From: Bacteroidales bacterium
GTDB lineage: Bacteria; Bacteroidota; Bacteroidia; Bacteroidales; UBA932
Length of the DNA stretch: 64,000 nucleotides
Assembly: GCA_017471965.1 (NCBI GenBank)
Contig: JAFURF010000006.1
Span: forward strand, 62,001-126,000
Direction of reading: 5' to 3'
In this document: positions 17,402 through 27,584 of the stretch, piece after piece
Position numbering within the stretch: the stretch's first letter is position 1
How the letters are laid out: each line of letters begins with the position of its first letter
Notes under the pieces: model-generated
Seen by the model: only the letters and a program-made list of their open reading frames with translations
Databases searched by the model: none
What the model was told of the DNA's origin: nothing
Position numbers and translations under genes: made by a program

Positions 17402-18310
17402 ATGAAAATAATAGCATTCTTCAGTGAAAAGGGCGGAGTGGGGAAGTCTACCTTCACCCTTATGTACGCCTCATGGCTTAAGAAGCACGGCGTAAAAGTC
17501 GGAGTAGCAGATTTCAACAAAAGACTTACGGAATACCGGAAAGACGAAATCGCTTTCCTGAAAAAGAACGGTACCTTCGATGATTCGATGCTCGAGAGCG
17601 CCTGGCCTATCATTCCTGTCGACAGGAAGTTCGCAGCACAGTTCGGAGCAGATAATCCGGGCAACGCAATCTGGCTTGATACGCAGATTAGGGAAGGAGG
17701 CCTACGCGACCTGGACGTCCTGCTTGTCGATCTGCCCGGCGCAACAAGCGGAAAGGAACTGCCAGAACTGATAATATGCAAGATGCTGAACATGATCATC
17801 ATCCCCGTAGAGAAAGACCGGCAGACCCTCGGAGCCGCGCTCGCCGTAAAGAACTTCCTCATCAAGGCCAACACATGTCGGTTCTTCGGATTCATAAACA
17901 AGATTCAGACATCGTACGGCAAGAAGGCTGATTATGTCAAGATAATGAGGGTAATGAAAAGACAAGGCCTACCAATGCTCCCCGACATGGTGTCATTCTC
18001 ATCAAGGATGGAAAACTTCGAGAAGGTCGACATGATGAGAAGCACCTTCGCTTATCCCGACTGGGATCTTCCAGCGTACAAGGGATCAAGAGATCTTGGA
18101 ATCGAGAACCTTTTCTATGACATCGCCAGAGAAATGCTCAAGGTCTCCGATTACAGAGACACACGCCCGGCAGACCTGTCATTCGTGGAGTCCTTGAAAA
18201 AAGACACGTCGATGCAATCTCTCAACAGGCAACTAAACGACACTTCGTTCCCTGAATACGAAATAGAACTGTCGGAAGACATGAAGACAAGATTCAAGAA
18301 AAACAGATAA
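17402..18310 (+). CDS. ParA/MinD-type ATPase (TraA-like)
   Basis: 302 residues with the deviant Walker A motif KGGVGKST at 10-17 and a VLLVDLPG Walker B strand near 110. MinD/ParA-like ATPases of this length open the transfer region of Bacteroides conjugative transposons (TraA). Position beside mobilization rather than the RHH partition pair favours a role in conjugation or relaxosome positioning. A second, distinct ParA is encoded at 33,667. Confidence 0.8.
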   Translation: MKIIAFFSEKGGVGKSTFTLMYASWLKKHGVKVGVADFNKRLTEYRKDEIAFLKKNGTFDDSMLESAWPIIPVDRKFAAQFGADNPGNAIWLDTQIREGGLRDLDVLLVDLPGATSGKELPELIICKMLNMIIIPVEKDRQTLGAALAVKNFLIKANTCRFFGFINKIQTSYGKKADYVKIMRVMKRQGLPMLPDMVSFSSRMENFEKVDMMRSTFAYPDWDLPAYKGSRDLGIENLFYDIAREMLKVSDYRDTRPADLSFVESLKKDTSMQSLNRQLNDTSFPEYEIELSEDMKTRFKKNR

Positions 18311-18311
18311 A

Positions 18312-19025
18312 ATGCAGGACCTGCACATCATAGAAATTGCAGTTTCAACCGTAATGTTCATGCTTACGCTGCTCATATGCTATGCCATCTGGTATGTACT
18401 GTTCGGAAAGAGAATGCCTCTGCCTGACCATACTAAAAGCAAAGCCAACCCGGGCAAGGACTGCCCGCTGAACAAGATCATGGGCTATGACTTCATTCAG
18501 GTGAAGACAATCGAACCATCAGTAGAAAACGATGAGCCTGCAGGCAATACCGCCTCGAAGCAAACGGCGGAACAAGACGGCCCTGCCCTTTATGCGGTAG
18601 CCGATACCGAGCCATACAACATCTTCAACGAGCCTGACTCAGAAACGGAACCTGACCCGGTACCAGAAAAGCAGGATGTCCTGAATCTGACCGACGATGA
18701 CATGGATGTCATTACCAAAGAACCATGGGAACAGGCGATGGATATCGACGAACTCGAAAGAATGGCAAAGTTCTATGCTTCTCAGCCTTTCCCTCCTCTC
18801 GATACAGATGACAGAGAAGAAGAAAACTTTACAGAGCAGGAGATGGAACACGAAGCAGAATTCGACCAATACCGCGACGATTTCTACGACAGCCTGGACA
18901 ACATGACACAGACAGACGAAGACCGCGAAGCGCTGCTTGACCTTGACAAGGAACTCGATGAATCCGAAGGCTCAGACATAGAAGAGGATGAATCACCGGA
19001 AGAAAACGATATCCCGGAAATTTGA
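18312..19025 (+). CDS. Membrane-anchored acidic protein, unknown
   Basis: 237 residues. An N-terminal membrane helix (about 8-28) ends in a short basic stretch; the remaining 190 residues are very rich in Asp and Glu and look disordered. It begins 1 bp after the ParA-like gene, so the two are probably translated together and may interact at the membrane. Family not recognised. Confidence 0.65.
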   Translation: MQDLHIIEIAVSTVMFMLTLLICYAIWYVLFGKRMPLPDHTKSKANPGKDCPLNKIMGYDFIQVKTIEPSVENDEPAGNTASKQTAEQDGPALYAVADTEPYNIFNEPDSETEPDPVPEKQDVLNLTDDDMDVITKEPWEQAMDIDELERMAKFYASQPFPPLDTDDREEENFTEQEMEHEAEFDQYRDDFYDSLDNMTQTDEDREALLDLDKELDESEGSDIEEDESPEENDIPEI

Positions 19026-19033
19026 TTTGAAAG

Positions 19034-19924
19034 ATGACCGACATAAGAATATCCGACATACTGGAAGCAGGTGAAAGACTGCAGAAGACCATAGATCCTG
19101 AAGGGATGCTGGCCAACGGCAGCATAACCAGGATAACACACAGACTGTCCGACGACGGAAGGGGATTCTCCTGGAAGTCGGACGTGACCTTCATGTCTGA
19201 AGATGTGCTGAAACTGCATGGCCAATATCACGAAGACATAGGCTTTCTCCTTAATAGATGCGTCATCATGTCCGGAAGAGAGCGGCATGACATCCGCCTG
19301 AAACCCGCAGAAACGCTCGCTACGGCGCTCGAGGAACTTCATCGGCTTCCCGTGTGTCTGAGGAGGAACCTGGCCAGAATAAGCCTGAAAACAGGCAAAG
19401 AAGGGAAGCCCGATATTCAATACGACATGAATATCTATAAGACAGCCACAGATGCACTCTTCTGGAATGTCGAAGGAGGTGATGAAAAAGACAGGGAAAG
19501 AAGCATGTTCAGGGAAACGACACTCCTGATGAAGAGGGATTCAAACGGATTCTTCACCAATACGACAATCATCGGAAACTGTCCCACCAAGAACGGATCC
19601 ATCAAGGTAAGAGTGAGCGTAGACGTGTACGGTCTGAGTTCTCAGGCAGTCACTGTGGAAAAAAACTTCAACGACAAGAACGAGATTTCAGCATACTGCT
19701 ACTCGGAAGACACGTCAGGCCGAAAGATTCCGTCACTAAGGCTGGCATTCAGGATAGACCGCATGCTTACAGGAAAAGACGACATCCGCGAGCATGTGCA
19801 AAGAAACAGCATAGAACTGCCGAACGGAGAAAGAGAATCACAAGAAGAGTCTCCCAATGCATCAAGACAGTCTGACGAAGAACAAAAGGAACCGGTTATA
19901 CAACCGAAAGCATACAGGCATTGA
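19034..19924 (+). CDS. Conserved-looking protein, unknown, last gene of the + operon
   Basis: 296 residues, mostly mixed alpha/beta and soluble, with a disordered Glu/Ser/Gln-rich tail after about 265. No motif recognised. Starts 8 bp after its neighbour and ends at a strong terminator whose first arm includes its stop codon. Confidence 0.6.
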   Translation: MTDIRISDILEAGERLQKTIDPEGMLANGSITRITHRLSDDGRGFSWKSDVTFMSEDVLKLHGQYHEDIGFLLNRCVIMSGRERHDIRLKPAETLATALEELHRLPVCLRRNLARISLKTGKEGKPDIQYDMNIYKTATDALFWNVEGGDEKDRERSMFRETTLLMKRDSNGFFTNTTIIGNCPTKNGSIKVRVSVDVYGLSSQAVTVEKNFNDKNEISAYCYSEDTSGRKIPSLRLAFRIDRMLTGKDDIREHVQRNSIELPNGERESQEESPNASRQSDEEQKEPVIQPKAYRH

Positions 19925-19958
19925 CATATCCACCGCCGGAAGGCAGGGGATATGTCAA
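19921..19958. terminator. Bidirectional terminator between convergent operons
   Basis: TTGACATATCC (19921-19931) pairs perfectly with GGATATGTCAA (19948-19958), an 11-bp stem, between the converging genes ending at 19924 and 19971. Confidence 0.75.
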
Positions 19959-19970
19959 TCGCATTCAACT

Positions 19971-21071
19971 TTACCTTTTCGGCCCTGACGGTCTTTTCTT
20001 CTCTTCTTCAACCTTACGTACCTTTCCCTGAACCTGTTGTCGGGCCTCGTTCCGGCCATGCTCGGCCATGATGCTGATGCCTTCGGCCTTGCCCATCTTG
20101 AATCCCTCCTTGAAGGCCTGGCTTATACGTTCCGGCATACTTGACTTCAGATGACTGACGAAAGGCCCGTTATTGCCCAATGCCTTCCCCCCGTCATAAT
20201 GCCTGGCATAGGCCTCGTCAATAAGGTCTAATGAGAAAGTCATCTGATCTGATCCTTTGCAAGACAAACCATACACATAAGCCTTTGCATATCTATCGAT
20301 CTCCGCTGTCCTCGACAAGGCGTCCTGCTTGAGCATTTCAAAACTCTCCGTATGCTCCAACGCATAAGAGGTCTCCGCAAGATTGTAATAGGCCTTCACG
20401 TCACCACCTTCTACGACATATGTGGCTACGGCGTTCGGATTCGGCGAAATGCCATATTCTTCAAGTTCCTGACGCGTCGCATACACATTGCAGTCCCTCC
20501 ATCTCGCAAGAGAAAGACTCTTGGCTATCATGGTGAAGCATCCGGCACCTTGTATATAGGAACCGTCTATCCTTCTCGGATATCTGACAGTCCTGTCGGT
20601 GTCTTTCCCGTCCAGTCCTGAAAAGGCATAGAACATGTCCCTCTGTACGATTTCAAGCCGTCCTTCCTTATCCTTGGACAAGAAGACGGACTCATCTATG
20701 CGTCTGATCACACTGTGATTCATGAACGACAGATTGTTTCTATCAAGAAAATCCACTGCACTCTGGAATGCCCTGACTCCAAAATCCTTTACAAAGCGCT
20801 CCTTCCCATACGTCATTATCTCAAATGCATTGCCGATTCCGGCCTTTCTCAACTTCCTGATGGCTGCGGCGGAAAAGTCCCTCTCAAAAAAATATACTGT
20901 CCTTGCGCTGACGGTCTTGCTTGCCTTGACAGGTGACGGTGCTGGAGCAGAATAACCTACTACTGGCTTCTCTGACATCCTCTTCAGTTCTTTCCTTACC
21001 TCCTGCCTTCTGTTCAGATTGTCTTCAAACAGAATTCCACCAAAAAATTTACGTCTCGTATCAGAAGCCAT
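19971..21071 (-). CDS. ArdC-like N-terminal-domain protein (probable antirestriction or recipient-entry factor)
   Basis: 366 residues. The central part (about 190-240) reads NAVATYVVEGGDVKAYYNLAETSY, whose YYNLAxT ending resembles the ArdC-type single-strand-binding domain of mobile elements. The N-terminus is basic. The C-terminal 45 residues are a charged helix rich in Lys/Glu. Last gene of the long - strand operon that also contains the giant polyvalent protein, which supports a protective role in the recipient. ArdC assignment is tentative because only the fold-like segment is visible. Confidence 0.5.
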   Translation of the reverse strand: MASDTRRKFFGGILFEDNLNRRQEVRKELKRMSEKPVVGYSAPAPSPVKASKTVSARTVYFFERDFSAAAIRKLRKAGIGNAFEIMTYGKERFVKDFGVRAFQSAVDFLDRNNLSFMNHSVIRRIDESVFLSKDKEGRLEIVQRDMFYAFSGLDGKDTDRTVRYPRRIDGSYIQGAGCFTMIAKSLSLARWRDCNVYATRQELEEYGISPNPNAVATYVVEGGDVKAYYNLAETSYALEHTESFEMLKQDALSRTAEIDRYAKAYVYGLSCKGSDQMTFSLDLIDEAYARHYDGGKALGNNGPFVSHLKSSMPERISQAFKEGFKMGKAEGISIMAEHGRNEARQQVQGKVRKVEEEKKRPSGPKR

Positions 21072-21100
21072 TGGATTCTTAAAATTATTTACTATATTTG
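21071..21100 (+). promoter_or_regulatory. + strand promoter pointing antisense into the - strand operon
   Basis: TTG (21071-21073), 19-bp spacer, TATATTTG (21093-21100) is a perfect Bacteroidetes promoter on the + strand. It sits in the 149-bp gap between two - strand genes, and transcripts would run antisense to the gene at 21,221-22,054. No + strand coding gene follows convincingly. Confidence 0.5.
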
Positions 21101-21204
21101 TAGCAACTATGTGGCCCTACGTTCTCCGGAATCCTGTCATACATTGAAACAGATATACCGTTGAATCGAGTGATGTCCGATAAATAACGCTTGTAAAGAT
21201 TCAT
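21085..21204 (-). CDS. Possible 39-residue protein
   Basis: ATG at 21204, 17 bp after the upstream stop, encodes 39 residues beginning MNLYKRYLSDITRFNG. The same frame is open further upstream to 21285, overlapping the end of the preceding gene. It could therefore be an independent small gene or the shifted C-terminus of the 277-residue protein. No homopolymer is seen at the overlap. Evidence is weak. Confidence 0.3.
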   Translation of the reverse strand: MNLYKRYLSDITRFNGISVSMYDRIPENVGPHSCYKYSK

Positions 21205-21220
21205 GATGTAATCCTCATTG

Positions 21221-22054
21221 TCAAAGTTTGAAATAACCTTTATACTTCTGAGCCTGCGTTGCAGTCTGCCTTCTGACGGATTCAATGCATCTCTTTGTGC
21301 TTCCTTCTGAAACGATCAGCCTGTCCCTGAAAAGAGAACTCTCCAGTCCGTAAACCTTCTGATCGCTTATGTCTGTCCACTTACAAGACTTAAGGTCGGC
21401 ACGTGAATCGACATGAGGAGGAAGAAAGTCAGTATCCGGACCCCATGGGTGAGCCGGAATGAAGACTCTAGGTCTATCATCTTCTATGATGACAAGGATC
21501 GACGACCTATAAGTTCTATCATTGAAACTAAATGTCACGTCCTTCGGCTTGCCAGGTGTGATGCCGGGCTCTATGTCGTGAACATGAACGGAACCACTTA
21601 CATCATCATTCAGAAAGCCATTTATCCTGACCTCAAGCATCGATCTCAAGGATGTACGGTTCACACCGCAGTCGTAAAACTGGGACCGGATATAACGAAG
21701 ATTGGAAGACAACTGATTCTTATACTGTCTGCAGACCTGCAGATAAGTGACAGCATCAACAGTACCGTCATCCCGTCCTTTCTCAAAGAAACTCAGCGTG
21801 TTTGTCCAGATTCCAAACACGTTTCCCAGATACACCTCATCCTTCGACATAGTGGAGATGTCCTGACATCTGAACATACCCCTCCGGTCCGGACCGAAGC
21901 CGGAATGCCTGATCCCGTCATTCCACAAGAGTTTATGCAGGTTGAACACCTCATCAAGGGTATGCGCCTTGTCTATCCGGTCAATATATGACTGAATTAA
22001 CGCGAATCCGTCCTCCTTAAGAACTGTAGATGAATTATTCTTTCTGATTGCCAT
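21221..22054 (-). CDS. Unknown protein of the anti-defence operon
   Basis: 277 residues from ATG 22054 (MAIRKNNSSTVL), 4 bp after the giant gene; an in-frame start at 22081 would overlap it. Soluble, mixed helices (about 20-130) and strands (150-220), with VFIPAHPWGPDTDFLPPHVD in the later part. No family recognised. Probably co-translated with the polyvalent protein. Confidence 0.65.
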   Translation of the reverse strand: MAIRKNNSSTVLKEDGFALIQSYIDRIDKAHTLDEVFNLHKLLWNDGIRHSGFGPDRRGMFRCQDISTMSKDEVYLGNVFGIWTNTLSFFEKGRDDGTVDAVTYLQVCRQYKNQLSSNLRYIRSQFYDCGVNRTSLRSMLEVRINGFLNDDVSGSVHVHDIEPGITPGKPKDVTFSFNDRTYRSSILVIIEDDRPRVFIPAHPWGPDTDFLPPHVDSRADLKSCKWTDISDQKVYGLESSLFRDRLIVSEGSTKRCIESVRRQTATQAQKYKGYFKL

Positions 22055-22058
22055 AATA

Positions 22059-25000
22059 TTACATTTTTGGTGAATTACCATTCTTTCTGTTCCTTGAAAC
22101 CTTCTTGTCAGTAGAAAGTATCAGATCCTTCAGTCTGTCATAATCCTTCTTCTCAAATCGTCCCACAAAAGCATCACGATCTCCGATCACATCCTTACCG
22201 TCCATATTACGGAATCTCCAGTCGTTCGGTGCATGGACAGTCGCCGGAATATTCAGAACCTTGGCCATGACCGCTCCGGCCTCGTCGACTCCTGTCTGAC
22301 CGCCGCAACGTATGCTGGACATCTTCACTCCGCTGTCGACCAAACCTGCTCCAACCTTGCACAGGAATTCATCGATATCATTCTGACTGATGCCGCTCTT
22401 TGCAAGCGTGTATATGCCGTTACCGGCTATATTGAAACCACACTCAAGGTCGTTGACGAACTCTTCAGGCAAAGACTCGACGATCTCACGAACCACATTC
22501 TCAACAGCCTTAGACGACATGTCGATACCTCCCTTTGCCTTGACAGGAATATCCACAGCAATAAGACTGTCTCCTGCAGCACGTGCCGTCGCCTTCTCAC
22601 CGTAAGTATCAAAGTCAATAGCAAAGGCCAGTGTGAAATCTACATCATCCGCCTGAGCATTCTCGATGGTCCTCTTCTGATAACCTCCCGCCGAAACGGT
22701 GTATATGATATCCTGCTCGACCGACTCTTCAAGTCCTTTGGACAGTTCGTCTCGTACTGCCATCAAAATTTCCGGAAAGAGTTGCCCCCAACGGGAATCG
22801 TCCGGGATATGAGTAATCACTGCATCACCAGTAGAAAGCAGATCTTCACGAGCCTTGTCATTAGCAAAAGACGCCATTATCAGATCCTTCATCAGTTCTG
22901 ATGAAACCTGATCCCAATCTTCAACATTGAGGCCCGGAAGATTCTTACCCAGACGTCTTAGTTCAGCCCCGTCAGTAGTCGCAAGAATCGCTTTGCGATA
23001 TTCCTTGCAGTCCTTCGTCGAGCACAAACTATAAAAACTCTTCATATACTGGAAGCCTTGCTCGACGCTCTCGAAATGAATGGTACCGTTGTTGGTCTCA
23101 AAATCGAACGGACGCACAGCAAAATTACTGAGATGCGGATTGTCTCCCTTACCGAAATGAATATTTATTATATTCTGCTCCGCTGTCTGTTGAGATTCCT
23201 TAACTTCCGGAAGATTAACGACCTTGTCGTCAACCTTCGTCTCTATCTGACTTACATGCATATCAAACAGCGCATTGCCGCAATCCTTGACCGCAAGACT
23301 CTTCAAGGACATTTCTATCACCTTAGGTGAGGCGACAATACGGGTATCAGTCTTGTACGTCCTTTTTACAGAAGACAGGATTATATCCTTTGCCAGTTCT
23401 AGGTCATCAACAGTCCTCCACCAAGACTGGGTCCCATCAGGAAGAGTATAACGATACACAGCCCATCCCTTGAATCCGTCATTCGCGACTATCTTGCCGG
23501 CATATACCTCATCATCCTCCCTTCCTTGTCTGCCACGTACATTAATCCAGTCAGGATCCATTTCCAGCATAGTCTCGTTCGGTCTCGCAGAAAGAACATG
23601 CTTATCAATCAAATCGTAATTCTCGTCATTAGATGCCAACAGATGAACATAACCTTCACCATTAAGATCACAGAGTCCATCTACCCCGCGTCTGCAGTCT
23701 TCCTCAGAAAAGAGTTTGTATTCAACCTGTATCTCCTTCGCCCTCGAAACATAGGAGTTCATCGCCTGAATAAACCCAGGGATTTTTGACGAGTCGGAAC
23801 TTCTGACAGTAAACCTACACTCATCATTCCGCTCATAACTAAGGTACTTATTCAGTTCTCCTGCCGTGAACTTAGATGAAAGCCTCATGTCCGTCATCTT
23901 GAATACATTACCTTCCTCATCCTTAAATGCCATCTCGTGCAGAGGGGCCCTGTTACCCACAAGGATGTCATGAAAATTATAACGGCCAAACGCAACAACC
24001 AAATCATTAGGTCTCAGAATGACATCAGATCCATCTCTTTCCAAAGGTCTGTCATTAGTGAATGCCTTACTTACAGGAATCCTGGTGATGACAGGAATCT
24101 TTCCCTCTATCAACTCCTCATTATTCGAGGCTCCGATATAACTGTTAATCCTACGCTCCGCCATATCTCTCAGATTGTCCGGAACACCAGGGCCCAAGTC
24201 TATCCTACCTTCAGCATCAAGCGGGAATCTTAGAGGCTTACCGGTGACAACAGCAGTAGCATTTGCCATGTTAAGGGCAAAATTCAGATCATTCATGAAC
24301 TGCTCGGAAGTTATTCCCTCATAATCAATTCGAGGCAGTGAAAAACAGGTCAACGGATACTGGGAACCATTCTGAAGCATCGCCTCAAATCTCTTGACCA
24401 TCGCAAGATTCTTCGGTGCGGCATGCGGACTGTCCACCCAAGACTTCTTCCTGACGTATTCAGTATGATATTCCGTCTTACGCGTCGCCTTGTTATACAC
24501 CTGTCGTGTGATCTCCTTAGGAACTATGACACCACCTTCCTGAGTGATCTTACCTGTATTCCTGTCGAAAATCTCCTTTGTCCTCTCATAATCCCACACC
24601 TTCGGCTCAAATACACGGGAAAGAGAGTCCTTGAGGTCGCCGCTCCTGGTCGAATATGCGGAATAACACAACGCCAGTCCGTGTCTCAAAGCCGTATATC
24701 TTGCTTCAGCATTAGCAGAATAGATGGAATTTGCCAAGGATGCGCCGTCATTATCCATCAGGAACGAACACGGCTTGCCGAAATTATTGTCATGCTCATA
24801 AAACCCGCGATTCCTCTTCACAGCGATTCCATATGCACAGATGAATTCTTCTCCAGTCTCAGGATTGACCCTCATAAGACCGGTCAAATCCCTCTGACTA
24901 GGGTCACTGCTGACGGCGTACCTGCGTACCACATCGCTCAAATTCGAAGGGAAAAAGTATACGTAATCATTGCTTATCCTGTTGCCTTCAACGTCTTCGA

Positions 25001-27566
25001 TATACGGTCTTGACGCCTTTTCCCTGTTCAGGACATCCTCGCCATAACCTTCCTCCCACAGGACGAAACTAGGAGTATCCTGAGGCAAGGCTATCGCTAC
25101 AGGCTGAGAGGTTCCGAGGAACCACACACCATCCATCGCCTCCTGCATGTTACGTGGAAGACCGGTAGCGATCTTCTCTCCTTCCGCCTGAGCGGTCATC
25201 TTCTTCTGCCTCCTCTGAAGTTCGGCAGCGACGCGCTTGGCGTCTTCCGCGTCTTTCGCCCTTGATACTTCCAACTCTCTGTTTAGAGTATTCCTCTCAT
25301 CCATCATCACGACACCGAAACGGTTCTCGCCCTTACCATCCAGGCCCACAAACAATGCCGGTTCGCCAAACGAACTGACACATACGATATCTGAACTGCC
25401 TGTCTCCAGTATGCTGTCAGCAAAACGGCTGCTCGCCCTTGTCATCATGTGCACGGCATTCCTCATGCATCTCTCCTTCATGTCGTCATCGACATTCACA
25501 CCTGCCATATGTCTGTCATATACTCCCTGAAGTGAAATCATTCCATCCGATGCCTGCACCAGTTCCCTCAGTGTCTGCTTGTCACCCTTGCCGGCATTCT
25601 TCATCATAAGCGCACAATACACTCCATAGACAGAATTGAAAGGCACTCCGTCAACAAATACAGATGCATCATACCTGTTGGCGACGAACGGAATCGCTAT
25701 ATCAACTGCACCTGAAGGCATGTGAGACATGATGGTAGAAGCATCAAGGTCCCACTCCCTCCTCAATTCACCGGCAAACAGACTATCCTGATATGACGGT
25801 TCTCCCAGGATCGAAAACTTGACCTTTTCAGATTCCAACTGCAGGTCCATTATCTGCCCCTGCTCACTACTGTTGTCGATGACGTGAAGAAACGGTCTTC
25901 CACTTGCAACGGCCAGCGATCCACGTTCCAGAATCCTGGAATTCCATGAATCATCAGCAACAGAATAAGAAAGAAAACCATCAGGCATTATACCATCAGA
26001 CTTTGAAAAACGTACCTCGGAATCATCTGACATCTCATCAAGATTGAACTTTACAGATTCTTCCCTTCCAACCAGAACAGGATAGACATTACTGAAATTA
26101 CGCATCCTTACGACAGAAAGCCTGCTGTCCTTGTTCTTATTCTCATGGCCGGCAGTGTTGTTAAGACCTGCACGCGAATAGTTCCAGTCATACACGTTTC
26201 CTTCATGCTTCTCGACGTATTGCATAAGCATCTTGTCACAACCTACATTGGTTCCGCTGACGAAACGTACCTTCACGTTCGGATCGATATTCATAAGTAT
26301 CGAATCCATCCTTTCCGCAAAGGCTTCATAATCGATCGCAGCCTCCTGCTCGGACTTGAACTCGAACTCACGGACAGTACGGGTATCATAGATGGGATTT
26401 CCAGACGAATCATACATAGGGCGACCCTTGCTGTCCTTCCTGATGATATTCTTCTTCTTTGAAACCGCCTTCGTCCCCGGCACCCTGCCTCCAATGGTAT
26501 CGCTGCCGTCGACCACAATGGTGATCTCTCCTTTGCCTGTAACCGAAGAGAAACGGACGGCCTCCTCCTTGGATGGATTCTCCAGGGCCCTGATCACTCC
26601 GTTCTCCGAAGACGTGTACAGGAGACTCGGATTATTGATGTATCTTGCCAGAATATGTGCCGGAGACGGTGCAAGTACAGGATGATAGACGCTGCGTCCC
26701 ATACTCTTGTCGGAAATGACAAGACTGTCCGCTACAACGGTCTTCCCCTTCAATGTCCTGTCGCGGAGAATCTGCTCACGCATCCATTCAAACTGTGCCT
26801 TCAGTTCGTCAATGAGACGGTCCTCCTCAGAAGCCGTGAATCCCTTGACCAGACCTCTTCTCCTAAGGTCTTTGAACAACGACTTCCAGTCCATCTCACC
26901 ACGCAAGGCCTGTTCGTAATACATTGACGCCTCAGCGGCATTCTCTACCCTGACACGATGCTTACGCGTGAGGCCAAATGGACATTCGAACGTATGAAAG
27001 CGGATGTCTGATGCAGATGATCTTTTTGCATGCCCACTGGTGCCGGTGAAGCCGTCCGCATCATGCTGAAAGACAACAGGGCGATAAAGACCGACATGAA
27101 CATATCTGTCGCTGCCGTTCCTCTCCTGAAGTTCGATATCCGTAGCCTCGGCGCCTACCGCAGCATAATCGACTGTGACCTGGCCTTCCCTGACAGGCAC
27201 TTCGTCAAGAATCTGGCCCTTCATCTCTCTGATGTACCTGTCACGGCACTTCTCAAGAAATATTCCGTATGTATTATTGCCTTCCAGTTCCTTGCCGGTA
27301 CGGGAAACGAAATTCATTCCGACTTCATTCCTGTACTTTCCGACATAAACTATGTTGCCCGTGTATGAAACAAGTTCGTTGGCAACCTGAGGATTCTCCC
27401 GAAGATACTGCATCATCCGTTCTTCGTCCAGAACCCTGTCAAGCACCTTCTTCTCAAGAACAAACTCGTCAGTATTCCCGTCGATTCCAATGAAACGACT
27501 TATCTCAAGTTCCGGAAGGACCCTGCCGTCCAGAAGAACCGTATCACTGTTCAAATAATGTATCAT
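22059..27566 (-). CDS. Giant polyvalent protein with SLOG-like and NADAR domains
   Basis: 1,835 residues, the largest gene in the window. Near residues 370-560 a SLOG/DUF2493-like unit is suggested by ITIVVDGSD, then VRFVSGTNVGCDKMLMQYV. Residues about 1465-1605 form a NADAR (YbiA-like) domain: HLSNFAVRPF, FESVEQGFQYMKSFY, LLSTGDAVITHIPDD and WGQLFPEIL. Residues about 1745-1810 form a YpsA-type SLOG domain with RCGGQTGVDEAGAVMA and a HAPNDWR loop. The middle ~900 residues are not recognised. Such mosaics are known as polyvalent proteins of phages and conjugative elements, delivered with DNA to neutralise host nucleotide-based or ADP-ribosylation defences. Domain calls are by motif; function is inferred. 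Confidence 0.8.
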   Translation of the reverse strand: MIHYLNSDTVLLDGRVLPELEISRFIGIDGNTDEFVLEKKVLDRVLDEERMMQYLRENPQVANELVSYTGNIVYVGKYRNEVGMNFVSRTGKELEGNNTYGIFLEKCRDRYIREMKGQILDEVPVREGQVTVDYAAVGAEATDIELQERNGSDRYVHVGLYRPVVFQHDADGFTGTSGHAKRSSASDIRFHTFECPFGLTRKHRVRVENAAEASMYYEQALRGEMDWKSLFKDLRRRGLVKGFTASEEDRLIDELKAQFEWMREQILRDRTLKGKTVVADSLVISDKSMGRSVYHPVLAPSPAHILARYINNPSLLYTSSENGVIRALENPSKEEAVRFSSVTGKGEITIVVDGSDTIGGRVPGTKAVSKKKNIIRKDSKGRPMYDSSGNPIYDTRTVREFEFKSEQEAAIDYEAFAERMDSILMNIDPNVKVRFVSGTNVGCDKMLMQYVEKHEGNVYDWNYSRAGLNNTAGHENKNKDSRLSVVRMRNFSNVYPVLVGREESVKFNLDEMSDDSEVRFSKSDGIMPDGFLSYSVADDSWNSRILERGSLAVASGRPFLHVIDNSSEQGQIMDLQLESEKVKFSILGEPSYQDSLFAGELRREWDLDASTIMSHMPSGAVDIAIPFVANRYDASVFVDGVPFNSVYGVYCALMMKNAGKGDKQTLRELVQASDGMISLQGVYDRHMAGVNVDDDMKERCMRNAVHMMTRASSRFADSILETGSSDIVCVSSFGEPALFVGLDGKGENRFGVVMMDERNTLNRELEVSRAKDAEDAKRVAAELQRRQKKMTAQAEGEKIATGLPRNMQEAMDGVWFLGTSQPVAIALPQDTPSFVLWEEGYGEDVLNREKASRPYIEDVEGNRISNDYVYFFPSNLSDVVRRYAVSSDPSQRDLTGLMRVNPETGEEFICAYGIAVKRNRGFYEHDNNFGKPCSFLMDNDGASLANSIYSANAEARYTALRHGLALCYSAYSTRSGDLKDSLSRVFEPKVWDYERTKEIFDRNTGKITQEGGVIVPKEITRQVYNKATRKTEYHTEYVRKKSWVDSPHAAPKNLAMVKRFEAMLQNGSQYPLTCFSLPRIDYEGITSEQFMNDLNFALNMANATAVVTGKPLRFPLDAEGRIDLGPGVPDNLRDMAERRINSYIGASNNEELIEGKIPVITRIPVSKAFTNDRPLERDGSDVILRPNDLVVAFGRYNFHDILVGNRAPLHEMAFKDEEGNVFKMTDMRLSSKFTAGELNKYLSYERNDECRFTVRSSDSSKIPGFIQAMNSYVSRAKEIQVEYKLFSEEDCRRGVDGLCDLNGEGYVHLLASNDENYDLIDKHVLSARPNETMLEMDPDWINVRGRQGREDDEVYAGKIVANDGFKGWAVYRYTLPDGTQSWWRTVDDLELAKDIILSSVKRTYKTDTRIVASPKVIEMSLKSLAVKDCGNALFDMHVSQIETKVDDKVVNLPEVKESQQTAEQNIINIHFGKGDNPHLSNFAVRPFDFETNNGTIHFESVEQGFQYMKSFYSLCSTKDCKEYRKAILATTDGAELRRLGKNLPGLNVEDWDQVSSELMKDLIMASFANDKAREDLLSTGDAVITHIPDDSRWGQLFPEILMAVRDELSKGLEESVEQDIIYTVSAGGYQKRTIENAQADDVDFTLAFAIDFDTYGEKATARAAGDSLIAVDIPVKAKGGIDMSSKAVENVVREIVESLPEEFVNDLECGFNIAGNGIYTLAKSGISQNDIDEFLCKVGAGLVDSGVKMSSIRCGGQTGVDEAGAVMAKVLNIPATVHAPNDWRFRNMDGKDVIGDRDAFVGRFEKKDYDRLKDLILSTDKKVSRNRKNGNSPKM

Positions 27567-27584
27567 GGCTATATTGTTTACTGA

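Noticed and set aside
21413..21991. 192-codon + strand frame opposite the 277-residue gene
   Set aside because: No start signal close to the + strand promoter, no motif, and it lies fully antisense to a better gene.
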